Shown piece by piece: positions 8,294 through 15,824 of a DNA stretch of 64,000 nucleotides. The stretch is from contig JAOYTL010000002.1 in assembly GCA_025846845.1 (NCBI GenBank), forward strand, positions 1 through 64,000, written 5' to 3'. The number at the start of each line of letters is the position of its first letter. Positions within the stretch are counted from its first letter, which is position 1. The notes beneath the pieces are model-generated. The model worked only from the letters and a program-made list of their open reading frames with translations. It was not told the origin of the DNA and did not search any database. This stretch comes from Alloboseaceae bacterium BT-24-1. GTDB taxonomy: Bacteria; Pseudomonadota; Alphaproteobacteria; Rhizobiales; Beijerinckiaceae. Made by a program: the position numbers and the translations under genes.

Positions 8294-9523
8294 GTGCCTG
8301 CCAGCGCGCCGGACACATCCTTGCCCGTCTCGCGCCGCCTTCCCGAGTACAGTCTGCTGCTGAGCGGGCTCGCCCTGACGCGGATCATCGGCTGGGGCTC
8401 GATCTACTATTCGCCTTCGGTCCTGGCGGGCTATCTCGAACGTGAGCTCAAGCTCGGGCCAGCGGTCATCTTCGGCGGGATCACGATCCTGCTGGTGATC
8501 GGAGCTGCGGTCGCTCCCCTGCTCGGGCGCCATCTCGACCGGCGCGGCACGCGACATGCCATGGCGCTGGGGGCCGTGATCTCGGCCCTCGGGCTCGCAT
8601 TGCTGGCGATGGCGCAGGGGCCGGTCAGCTATCTTGCGACCTGGTTCGTGATCGGCATCGGCCATGCGATGCAGCTCGCCAACACCGGCAACGTCACGGT
8701 GGCGCAACTGATGGGCGAGCGCACCCGCCGGGTGATCGGGCTGATGATGCTGGTGACGGGCCTCGCCTCCAGCGTGTTCTGGCCACTGACCGCCTGGCTC
8801 AGCGCCGACTATGGCTGGCGCACCTGCCTCATGGTCTTCGCGGCGATCCAGCTCGTGATCGTGCTGCCGATCCACCTTGCCATCCCAGCCTATCGCGCCA
8901 AGCCGTTGGCCGAACCCGGCCGGTCGGCGATGCCGGCCGAAGAGCAGGGCAGGGTGCCGGCCGGCGAGCGGCGGCCGATATTCTGGCTGCTGGCGCTGAG
9001 CTTCTCGGCGAGCGGACTCGTGTCATGGGGCCTGCCGCTGCACATCATCGGGCTGATGCAGGGGGCTGGCATCGGTGCGGTAAGCGCGGTGACGATCGCC
9101 TCGCTGAGCGGCCCTGCGACCCTGATGGCGCGGGCGGTCGACGCGGTTGCGGGCGAGCGCCTCCCGGTCGAGCGTGTGGCCTTGGCCGGGCTCGCGCTCG
9201 GGCCGGCAGCCTGCCTGCTGATGGCGCTGGCGCCGGGGTCGAGCGCTATCGCGATCGCGTTCGTCATACTGTTCAGCGCGGCCATGGGCGTGATCGCGGT
9301 CGCGCGCGCGACCCTGCCGCTGGCGCTGTTCGGCCGCCACGGCTTCGGCGCGATGCTCGGCCGACTGACCGTGCCGCAGAATCTGACCTTCGCGGCGGCG
9401 CCGCTGCTGTTCGCGCTGATGGTCGAGCGGCTGGGCGCATCGGGCACGCTTATAGTGTCGGCAGTGATCCAGAGCATGGCCTTGCTCGCCATGATCGTGC
9501 TGGTGCGCAGGCTCAAGAGCTAG
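8294..9523 (+). CDS. Major facilitator superfamily transporter
   Basis: A 409-residue inner-membrane protein with about twelve predicted hydrophobic helices. The loop after the second helix carries GRHLDRRGTRHAM, matching the MFS motif A pattern G-x3-D-x2-G-x-R, and the central cytoplasmic loop lies at about residues 195-225. The N-terminal TRIIGWGSIYYSPSVLAGYL resembles members of the oxalate/formate-like or monocarboxylate families; the substrate is not determinable. The start is GTG with AAGGGG just upstream. It and the next gene lie between fliI and fliJ on the opposite strand, so it looks like an insertion into a motility locus. Confidence 0.88.
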   Translation: MPASAPDTSLPVSRRLPEYSLLLSGLALTRIIGWGSIYYSPSVLAGYLERELKLGPAVIFGGITILLVIGAAVAPLLGRHLDRRGTRHAMALGAVISALGLALLAMAQGPVSYLATWFVIGIGHAMQLANTGNVTVAQLMGERTRRVIGLMMLVTGLASSVFWPLTAWLSADYGWRTCLMVFAAIQLVIVLPIHLAIPAYRAKPLAEPGRSAMPAEEQGRVPAGERRPIFWLLALSFSASGLVSWGLPLHIIGLMQGAGIGAVSAVTIASLSGPATLMARAVDAVAGERLPVERVALAGLALGPAACLLMALAPGSSAIAIAFVILFSAAMGVIAVARATLPLALFGRHGFGAMLGRLTVPQNLTFAAAPLLFALMVERLGASGTLIVSAVIQSMALLAMIVLVRRLKS

Positions 9524-9636
9524 CATGGTCTCGGAATCGACATGGTCGGCTGCGTCACTGACGCGATCGTGCATAGGGACAGGGCGCGCGCCGCCCTATC
9601 ACGCGCCCTTCCTGACGAGACCGAGCCTACGACTTG

Positions 9637-10212
9637 ATGCCGCGTTCATTGACCCGCCGCCTTGCCCTGCAGGCCACGTTCGGACTGCTCACGGGTCCCG
9701 GGTTGGCCGAAGCGCGGCTGCCGCAATTCCGGACGGCGCGCTACCAGTTCATCGAGCTCGATCCGGTCGAGATCATGGCACCACTCGCGCTGCAGGGGCT
9801 CGATGGCAAGCCTGCCATGGCCCGGCCGGTGCCGGGGAAGGTCTGTCTCATCTATCTCTGGGCGACCTGGTGTCCGGTTTGCCGAATCACCTTGCCGCGC
9901 TTCGAGCGACAGCTTGCCGACTTCAGCGCGAGGGACGTCGAGCTCGTGACCATCAGCACCGATGAGCGCGAGTTGGCTCACGTTCGACAGTATCTGGCGC
10001 GGCTCGACATCAAGCGGCTGCCGGTCTTCTACGATCGGGGCGGCAAAGCCATCGCGGCGGCAGGGGCGAAGCAGCCGCTATCGACCGCGGAGGGGCTGCC
10101 GGCGATCTATGTCACCGACCGGCGTGGTGGCGTGCGCGGCTACATGCTCGGCGAGACGGATTGGGCCTCGCCCCAGGCGACAGCACTGCTCGATCATGTC
10201 GGGCGGCTGTAG
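9637..10212 (+). CDS. TlpA-like thiol-disulfide oxidoreductase
   Basis: A 191-residue thioredoxin-fold protein with an N-terminal export signal (about residues 1-26, twin Arg followed by a hydrophobic stretch, ending ...AEA). The redox motif is WCPVC with Cys79 and Cys82, preceded by LIYLWAT. The cis-Pro loop reads GLPAIYVTDRRG. It probably acts in the periplasm as a reductant or redox partner, for example in cytochrome maturation or repair of cysteines. No clear Shine-Dalgarno is visible. It ends 6 bases from the convergent end of fliI. Confidence 0.85.
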   Translation: MPRSLTRRLALQATFGLLTGPGLAEARLPQFRTARYQFIELDPVEIMAPLALQGLDGKPAMARPVPGKVCLIYLWATWCPVCRITLPRFERQLADFSARDVELVTISTDERELAHVRQYLARLDIKRLPVFYDRGGKAIAAAGAKQPLSTAEGLPAIYVTDRRGGVRGYMLGETDWASPQATALLDHVGRL

Positions 10213-10218
10213 CGCTGC

Positions 10219-11559
10219 TCACATCCCCATGATCCGGGCGAGCCGGGAATAGCCGTCGGCGAGGCCGGTCGCTTCGTCCTTGGCCTGCTTCAGGAAGGCT
10301 TCGAGCTCGGGGTTGAGCCGGATCGCCTCGTCGACCTCGGCGGAAGCACCCTGGCGATAGGCGCCGAGCCGAATCAGTTCCTCCATGTCAGCATAGGTCG
10401 CGAGCGTGGCGCGCGCCTTCTGCACGACTGGATAATAAAGAGGGTCGCAGGAGCGCGGCATGGTGCGCGACACCGATTTCAGGATGTTGACCGCCGGGTA
10501 GCGGCCGCGCTCGGCGATGGAGCGCTCCATGACGATATGGCCGTCGAGGATGCCGCGCACGGCATCGGCGACGGGCTCGTCATGGTCGCCGCCATCGACC
10601 AGAACGGTGAACAGGCCAGTGATCGCGCCGTCGCCGGTGCCCGGGCCGGCGCGTTCGAGCAGGCGCGGCAGCTCGGCGAAGACGGTCGGGGTATAGCCTT
10701 TGGTCGTAGGCGGCTCGCCGGCGGCGAGCCCGATCTCGCGCATCGCCATGGCAAAGCGCGTGACCGAATCCATCAGGCACATCACCTGGCTGCCCTGGTC
10801 GCGGAAGAATTCGGCGAGGGTCAGCGTCGTCAGCGCTGCCTGCTTGCGCATCAAGGCCGGCTCGTCCGAGGTCGCGACCACGACGATCGAGCGAGCAAGG
10901 CCGTCCGGCCCAAGGTCGTCCTGAAGGAACTCCTGAACCTCGCGGCCACGCTCGCCGACGAGGCCGATAATGTTGACATCGGCCCTCGCATAGCGCGCCA
11001 GCATCGACAAAAGCACCGATTTGCCGACGCCGGAGCCGGCGAAGATGCCCATGCGCTGGCCAAGGCAGCAGGTCAGGAAGGTGTTGAGGGCACGCACGCC
11101 GAGATCGAGCGGCGCGCCGACGCGCCGGCGGGAATGGGCAGGCGGCGGGTCGTTGCGGAAGGGGATGGTGTGCTCGCCCTGCGGCAGCGGCGGGCCGCCA
11201 TCGACCGGCCGGCCGAGCGCATCGACGACGCGGCCGAGCCAGGCCTTGGTCGGGCGCAGGCCGGCGACGGTGCGGTCGACATAGGCCGGGCAGCCGCGGC
11301 GAACGCCGTCAAGGCCGCCATAGGGCATGACCAGTGCCTTCTCGCCGGAAAAACCGATGACCTCGCAGGGAACGCGGACCCCGGACGCGATCTCGATGCC
11401 GACCCGGCCGCCCAGGCTCATGGCCGAGATCGGCCCGGACACCTCGACCAGCAGGCCGCGCACGGCGGTGACGCGGCCATAGACGGAGGTGGCCTCGAGC
11501 TCGCCGATCATCGCGGCGAGTGTGGATAACCGGTCCTGACCTGCCGAAGCGCCGCTCAT
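10219..11559 (-). CDS. fliI: Flagellum-specific ATPase FliI
   Basis: A 446-residue F1-beta-like ATPase that powers the flagellar type III export gate. The Walker A is AGSGVGKS at about 174-181, Walker B is in QVMCLMDSVTRFA, and the sequence GERGREVQEF is typical of FliI/SctN. The C-terminal domain PLYYPVVQKARATLATY is typical of alphaproteobacterial FliI. ATG at 11559 with AGGGA upstream is preferred over a TTG fourteen codons earlier. It is transcribed away from ctrA, with TTAA sequences and other CtrA-like elements between. FliH is not in the window and fliJ is displaced. Confidence 0.96.
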   Translation of the reverse strand: MSGASAGQDRLSTLAAMIGELEATSVYGRVTAVRGLLVEVSGPISAMSLGGRVGIEIASGVRVPCEVIGFSGEKALVMPYGGLDGVRRGCPAYVDRTVAGLRPTKAWLGRVVDALGRPVDGGPPLPQGEHTIPFRNDPPPAHSRRRVGAPLDLGVRALNTFLTCCLGQRMGIFAGSGVGKSVLLSMLARYARADVNIIGLVGERGREVQEFLQDDLGPDGLARSIVVVATSDEPALMRKQAALTTLTLAEFFRDQGSQVMCLMDSVTRFAMAMREIGLAAGEPPTTKGYTPTVFAELPRLLERAGPGTGDGAITGLFTVLVDGGDHDEPVADAVRGILDGHIVMERSIAERGRYPAVNILKSVSRTMPRSCDPLYYPVVQKARATLATYADMEELIRLGAYRQGASAEVDEAIRLNPELEAFLKQAKDEATGLADGYSRLARIMGM

Positions 11560-11900
11560 GATCCCTGCCGTAAACCTTTCATTAAGCCGAGTGATTAACA
11601 CTGCGTTTCGAAGCTGCGTCGAAGAGTTAAGCGATTTGCGCCTGATTCCTCGACGCGAGCTTACGCGAAAGGTGCTTTCGCGGCTGAAGCTCGCACGATC
11701 CGTGTCAAATTCGACTCACCTCGACAAGGATCGTCAACCTTTCGCCAAGAAGCACTTGCGCCCGGGAATCAGGGTTTGTTAACCATTTCCCCGTAGCGTG
11801 TCGCGTGGCGTTTCATCGGGCAAGCGTTCGTCTCCAGGACCACGAGGGTTCTGGGGGAATGAACGGGATCGCTGCCTCGGGGCGAAATTGGGGACGTGAC
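11560..11900. promoter_or_regulatory. fliI-ctrA divergent control region
   Basis: This 341-base gap carries the features expected of a cell-cycle promoter. There are three GANTC (CcrM methylation) sites: GATTC 11644-11648, GACTC 11713-11717, GAATC 11766-11770. The CtrA-type motif TTAACCAT lies at 11779-11786, about 115 bases before the ctrA ATG. Near fliI there are TTAA tetramers at 11582-11585, 11595-11598 and 11627-11630; the first two are spaced by nine bases rather than the seven of a canonical full CtrA box. CtrA autoregulation and CcrM control of ctrA are established in Caulobacter; their use here is inference. Confidence 0.6.
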
Positions 11901-12602
11901 ATGCGGGTTCTGCTGATCGAAGACGATAGCGCGACCGCTCAAAGCATCGAGCTGATGCTGAAGTCCGAGAGCTTCAACGTCTACACGACCGATCTGGGCG
12001 AAGAGGGCGTCGATCTCGGCAAGCTCTACGACTACGACATCATCCTTCTCGACCTGAATCTCCCCGACATGTCGGGCTACGAGGTGCTGCGCTCCCTGCG
12101 CGTCGCCAAGGTCAAGACGCCCATCCTGATCCTCTCCGGCCTCGCCGGCATCGAGGACAAGGTGAAGGGCCTCGGCTTCGGCGCCGACGACTATCTGACC
12201 AAGCCGTTCCACAAGGACGAGCTCGTCGCCCGGATCCACGCCATCGTGCGCCGCTCGAAGGGCCATGCCCAGTCGGTGATCACGACCGGCGACCTCGTCG
12301 TCAACCTCGACACCAAGACCGTCGAGGTCGATGCCCAGCGCGTGCATCTGACCGGCAAGGAATATCAGATGCTGGAGCTGCTCTCGCTCCGCAAAGGCAC
12401 GACGCTGACCAAGGAAATGTTCCTGAACCATCTTTATGGCGGCATGGACGAGCCGGAGCTGAAGATCATCGACGTCTTCATCTGCAAGCTGCGCAAGAAG
12501 CTCGCCAACGCCTCCGACGGGAAGAACTACATCGAGACGGTCTGGGGCCGCGGTTACGTGCTGCGCGAGCCGAGCGAAGTCGAAGAGCGCATCCCGGCCT
12601 GA
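11901..12602 (+). CDS. ctrA: Cell-cycle response regulator CtrA
   Basis: A 233-residue OmpR-type response regulator and master cell-cycle transcription factor of alphaproteobacteria. It activates flagellar, pilus and division genes and, in some species, represses replication initiation. The receiver has the acid pocket EDD (7-9), the phosphoacceptor Asp51 in LLDLNLPDMSGY and the Lys in LTKPFHKDEL. The winged helix C-terminal domain reads LTGKEYQMLELLSLRKG then IDVFICKLRKKL. The N-terminus MRVLLIEDDSATAQSIELML is nearly invariant in CtrA. GGGGAC precedes the ATG at 11901. It is phosphorylated through ChpT, encoded 6 kb away. Confidence 0.98.
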   Translation: MRVLLIEDDSATAQSIELMLKSESFNVYTTDLGEEGVDLGKLYDYDIILLDLNLPDMSGYEVLRSLRVAKVKTPILILSGLAGIEDKVKGLGFGADDYLTKPFHKDELVARIHAIVRRSKGHAQSVITTGDLVVNLDTKTVEVDAQRVHLTGKEYQMLELLSLRKGTTLTKEMFLNHLYGGMDEPELKIIDVFICKLRKKLANASDGKNYIETVWGRGYVLREPSEVEERIPA

Positions 12603-12682
12603 GATCCGTCATCCCGGCGTCATCGTAAGCGCCTATCAGTTTGATCGCCTGATCGTCGGATGTACACGACAGGTGAACGGGG

Positions 12683-12710
12683 ACCCCGCCGCGAGGCGGG
12701 GTTTTTGTTT
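12683..12710 (+). terminator. Rho-independent terminator of ctrA
   Basis: An 8-bp GC-rich stem, ACCCCGCC (12683-12690) with GGCGGGGT (12695-12702), a four-base GCGA loop and a following T-rich run to 12710. It is 80 bases after the ctrA stop. The T-run is only on the plus strand, so it serves ctrA rather than the converging cheR. Confidence 0.88.
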
Positions 12711-12755
12711 GTTGGCGATGCTGGCTCTGTCGAAGCCGGAGAAATCGTCCAGCGA

Positions 12756-13652
12756 TCAGGTCCGGATAATCTTGAGCGGGGGAAGCGCGCTGCTGCGCTC
12801 TGGCGCCGCGGCAAAGCCCGGTCGCCGCGCCTGTGCCGTCGAAGCGGCATCGCGGTAGACGCCGCGATATTGCGGGTCCGGCACCAGGGTCGTGGTGATG
12901 CCGATGACGGTCTCGGCCGCGCCGAGGATGAAGGCGCCGTTCTGCGCGAGCCGTCCGGCGAGGGCGGCCATCACGCGCGCTTTGGTCGGGACATCGAAAT
13001 AGATCAGCACGTTGCGGCAGAAGATGATGTCGAACTGGCCGAACTGATGATTCGGCTCCAGCAAATTGTGCTGCTTGAGGTCGACCTTGTCGCGAATGCG
13101 CTCGGACAGGCGCCACTTGTCGCCCTCCTGCCGGAAATGCTTGAGCAGGAGCTGGATCGGCAGGCCGCGCTGCACCTCGAACTGGCTGTAGAGCCCCTGG
13201 CGCGCCCGCTCGATCACGTCGGCGGAAATATCGGTCCCGAGGATCTCGACCGTCCAACCGACGAGGCGGTCAGCCGCCTCGTCGAGCAGCATGGCGAGCG
13301 AATAGGCTTCCTGACCGGTCGAGACCGCAGCGCACCAGATGCGCAGCGTCCGGCTCTGCGCATTGGTGGCGAGTTTCTCGGGCAGGAGGATGTCGCGGAA
13401 CAGGTCGAAGGGCGTGCGGTCGCGGAAGAACAGCGTTTCGTTGGTCGTCATCGCATCGACGACGGCCGCTTCGAGCTCGGAAGCGGGGCTGATGCGCAAT
13501 TGCGTAACCAGTGCCGGTATCCCTGCAATTGCGCGCCGCCGGCAGAGCATGCCGAGCCGGCTCTCGACGAGATAGCGCTTCTCCGTGCTGAGAAAGAGAC
13601 CTGAGCGCCGCTGCAGGAGCACGCGCAGAAAATCAAAATCCAGCTCGGTCAT
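12756..13652 (-). CDS. cheR: Chemotaxis methyltransferase CheR
   Basis: A 298-residue SAM-dependent methyltransferase that methylates glutamates on chemoreceptors. The N-terminal helical domain (about 1-85) includes TNETLFFRDRTPF. The SAM domain has RIWCAAVSTGQEAYSLAM, ILGTDISADVIERARQG and FDIIFCRNVLIYFD. The C-terminal tail of about 35 residues is unconserved. It is the last gene of the che operon and overlaps cheB by four bases (ATGA), which indicates translational coupling. Confidence 0.96.
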   Translation of the reverse strand: MTELDFDFLRVLLQRRSGLFLSTEKRYLVESRLGMLCRRRAIAGIPALVTQLRISPASELEAAVVDAMTTNETLFFRDRTPFDLFRDILLPEKLATNAQSRTLRIWCAAVSTGQEAYSLAMLLDEAADRLVGWTVEILGTDISADVIERARQGLYSQFEVQRGLPIQLLLKHFRQEGDKWRLSERIRDKVDLKQHNLLEPNHQFGQFDIIFCRNVLIYFDVPTKARVMAALAGRLAQNGAFILGAAETVIGITTTLVPDPQYRGVYRDAASTAQARRPGFAAAPERSSALPPLKIIRT

Positions 13653-14767
13653 GCGGGATGGCTCCCGCCGACGAGCGCCCGGATGGCCGGGCCGATCGTG
13701 CCGAGTGGCAGGACGGCGCTCGCTTGCTTGGCACGAACGACCGAGCCCGGCATGCCCCAGACCGTGCTCGATGGCTCGTCCTGGGCGATGACGGCGGCGC
13801 CGGCACGGCGCAGCGCGGTCGCTCCTTCCGTGCCGTCGCTGCCCATCCCGGTCATGATCAGGCCGAGGGCAGCCGGGCCGAGATGGCGCGCGGCTTCATT
13901 GAACAGGACATCCACAGCCGGCCGGCAGAAATGCACCGGCGGGCTGTCGCTGATGCTGGCGACGATATGGCCGAGCTTCCGTTCGATGCCGAGATGCCTC
14001 CCGCCCGGCGCGACATAGATCGTGCCACGCGCGAGCCGCTCGCCGTCGTGTGGCTCGCGCGCCGGCAGCCCGAGTTGCGCAGAAATCTGCTCGGCGAAGG
14101 AGGCGGTGAAAAGCGGCGGCATATGCTGGACGACGAGCGTGACCAGATTGGCGGCTGCATCGCCGAGATCGCTGAGGACGCGCGCGACGGCACGCGGCCC
14201 GCCGGTCGAGGCGCCGATCACCAGATAGCGCGGCATTGCCGACACGAGCGGGCGCAGGTCGACGATGCCGCTCGGTGGCGAGGTGCCATGGCCGGCCTCG
14301 CCGCCGACATCGCCGTGACGCAGCCGGGTCTGCGCAATGCTGCCCAGCTTGCCCAAAAGCTCGCTGCGGAAACCCAGCGACAGCGTCAGGCCACTGCGAC
14401 TATCCGGCTTGGGCAGGACGTCGACGGCGCCCATGCTCATGCATTGCAGCGCGAGTTTCGCATTGCGCTCGGTGAGTGTGGTCGTCAGCAGGACGGCGGT
14501 CCTGGGGCTCTGCTTGACGATTCTGGGCAAGGCCTCGACGCCATCGAGCACCGGCATGTCGAGGTCGAGCACCATGATGTCTGGATGATGGCGCTCGGCA
14601 TGCTCGATCGCTGCTTCCCCGTCGCCGGCGACGCCGACGACATGGAAGCGCCCGCTTTCACCGAGCCAGCGCGCGAACAGTCCACGCACCACCATGGAAT
14701 CATCGGCAATCACGACAGTGCTCGGACGCACACCGCCCTGGTCGTTCAGGTTCGGCACCGTGATCAT
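13649..14767 (-). CDS. cheB: Chemotaxis methylesterase/deamidase CheB
   Basis: A 372-residue protein with an N-terminal receiver domain (about 16-135, phosphoacceptor Asp68 in VLDLDMPVLDG) and a C-terminal methylesterase domain. The catalytic triad is visible: Ser187 in IGASTGG, His215 in VVQHMPP and Asp311 in GMGSDGTEG. It removes methyl groups from chemoreceptors when phosphorylated by CheA, opposing CheR. The linker of about 40 residues is Gly/Ser rich. A 158-base gap with two palindromes separates it from cheY. Confidence 0.96.
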   Translation of the reverse strand: MITVPNLNDQGGVRPSTVVIADDSMVVRGLFARWLGESGRFHVVGVAGDGEAAIEHAERHHPDIMVLDLDMPVLDGVEALPRIVKQSPRTAVLLTTTLTERNAKLALQCMSMGAVDVLPKPDSRSGLTLSLGFRSELLGKLGSIAQTRLRHGDVGGEAGHGTSPPSGIVDLRPLVSAMPRYLVIGASTGGPRAVARVLSDLGDAAANLVTLVVQHMPPLFTASFAEQISAQLGLPAREPHDGERLARGTIYVAPGGRHLGIERKLGHIVASISDSPPVHFCRPAVDVLFNEAARHLGPAALGLIMTGMGSDGTEGATALRRAGAAVIAQDEPSSTVWGMPGSVVRAKQASAVLPLGTIGPAIRALVGGSHPA

Positions 14768-14782
14768 CGCGCTAGCGCTTTC

Positions 14783-14806
14783 CGTTCGATCGGGGGCGAT
14801 CGAACG
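14783..14806. repeat. Perfect hairpin between cheY and cheB (1)
   Basis: CGTTCGATCG (14783-14792), loop GGGG, then CGATCGAACG (14797-14806). On the minus strand the sequence before it is TTTT, so it is not a clear terminator for cheY; it may be an RNA hairpin or a dispersed palindrome just upstream of the cheB start. Confidence 0.6.
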
Positions 14807-14839
14807 AAAAGAATGCGCGCAGAATCAAAAAGCTGGGAA

Positions 14840-14878
14840 TGTTCCGATCGCAAAAGTGGCCTCCACTTTTGCGGAACA
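14840..14878. repeat. Long palindrome between cheY and cheB (2)
   Basis: TGTTCCG, three unpaired bases, GCAAAAGTGG (14840-14859), a 3-base centre, then CCACTTTTGCGGAACA (14863-14878). A stem of about 16 bp with a small bulge, of the kind seen in dispersed Rhizobiales intergenic palindromes. It could attenuate or process the cheY-cheB transcript. Confidence 0.6.
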
Positions 14879-14925
14879 TGGTCTTGTGCGGCCGGAGTGC
14901 GGGGATGTCGCATGCCGTGGGGCTT

Positions 14926-15291
14926 CTAGAGCAGGCCAACCTGATGGAATTTCGAAGCCACGATCTCCTTGTCGAACGGCTTCATGATGTACTCGTCGGC
15001 GCCAGCGTGCATGGCGCGGGCGATGTGGGCGATGTCGTTCTCGGTCGTGCAGAATACGACCTTCGGGCGCTTGCCACCGGGCATTTGCCGCAGATTTCGC
15101 AGGAAGTCGTAGCCGTCCATGACCGGCATGTTCCAGTCGAGCAGGATGGCGTCCGGCATCTCGCCCTTGCAGGCGTCGATCGCGCGCGCGCCGTCCTCGG
15201 CCTCGGCGATGCGGAACTGCAGCCCTTCCAGGATGCGGCGAGCAACCTTGCGGATGACAGCGGAGTCATCGACGACGAGGCAGTATTTCAT
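14926..15291 (-). CDS. cheY: Chemotaxis response regulator CheY
   Basis: A 121-residue single-domain receiver. The acid pocket is VVDDS (Asp8, Asp9), the phosphoacceptor Asp52 lies in LLDWNMPVMDGYDFL, and Lys104 in IMKPFDKE completes the active site. There is no output domain. It is phosphorylated by CheA and, as CheY, would bind the flagellar switch protein FliM, or act as a phosphate sink as some alphaproteobacterial CheYs do. It sits in the che operon, 29 bases after cheW. Confidence 0.95.
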   Translation of the reverse strand: MKYCLVVDDSAVIRKVARRILEGLQFRIAEAEDGARAIDACKGEMPDAILLDWNMPVMDGYDFLRNLRQMPGGKRPKVVFCTTENDIAHIARAMHAGADEYIMKPFDKEIVASKFHQVGLL

Positions 15292-15320
15292 GGCGTGACT
15301 CCAGGCAGCGGCGCTTGCCG

Positions 15321-15824
15321 TCAGGCGGCGACCGGCAGTTCGATGTTGAGGACGGCATCCACGTCAATCACGACCAGGAGGCGATCGTCGAGGCGGTGAA
15401 CACCCTTGGCGAGGGCAGCCCAGGCACGATCGAGATGGATCGGCACGGGCTCGAAGGTCGTACGGCTGAGGCGCATCACCTCGCCGACCGTGTCGACGAT
15501 GAGCGCGAAGGCTTCGCCACCCTGGTCGATGCCGACTGCGGTGAGTTCGCGTCCGTCAACGCCGGCAGGCGCCGCGTCGGCGTCGGCGCGCCCCATCCGG
15601 CGGCGCATGCAGATCGCGGTGACGACGCGCCCGCGCAGATTGATGAGGCCGACGATCTCGCTCGGCGCCAGCGGCACCGGCGTGACGCGGGTGGCGATGA
15701 AGACGTCCTGGACGCGCGCGATCGGCAGGCCGAGCAGCTGCCCGCCAACCGTGACGGTGACGTAGTCGAGCGAATCCTCGAAAGCCGCGACGCCGGATTC
15801 GCTATCGTTGCCTGTGCCGGTCAT
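15321..15824 (-). CDS. cheW: Chemotaxis adaptor CheW
   Basis: A 167-residue CheW-domain protein (about residues 18-160) that couples chemoreceptors to CheA. Characteristic segments are YVTVTVGGQLLGLPIARVQDVF and SEIVGLINLRGRVVTAI, with LIVDTVGEVM near the end of the second subdomain. It overlaps the end of cheA by four bases, so the kinase and adaptor are translationally coupled. Confidence 0.95.
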   Translation of the reverse strand: MTGTGNDSESGVAAFEDSLDYVTVTVGGQLLGLPIARVQDVFIATRVTPVPLAPSEIVGLINLRGRVVTAICMRRRMGRADADAAPAGVDGRELTAVGIDQGGEAFALIVDTVGEVMRLSRTTFEPVPIHLDRAWAALAKGVHRLDDRLLVVIDVDAVLNIELPVAA

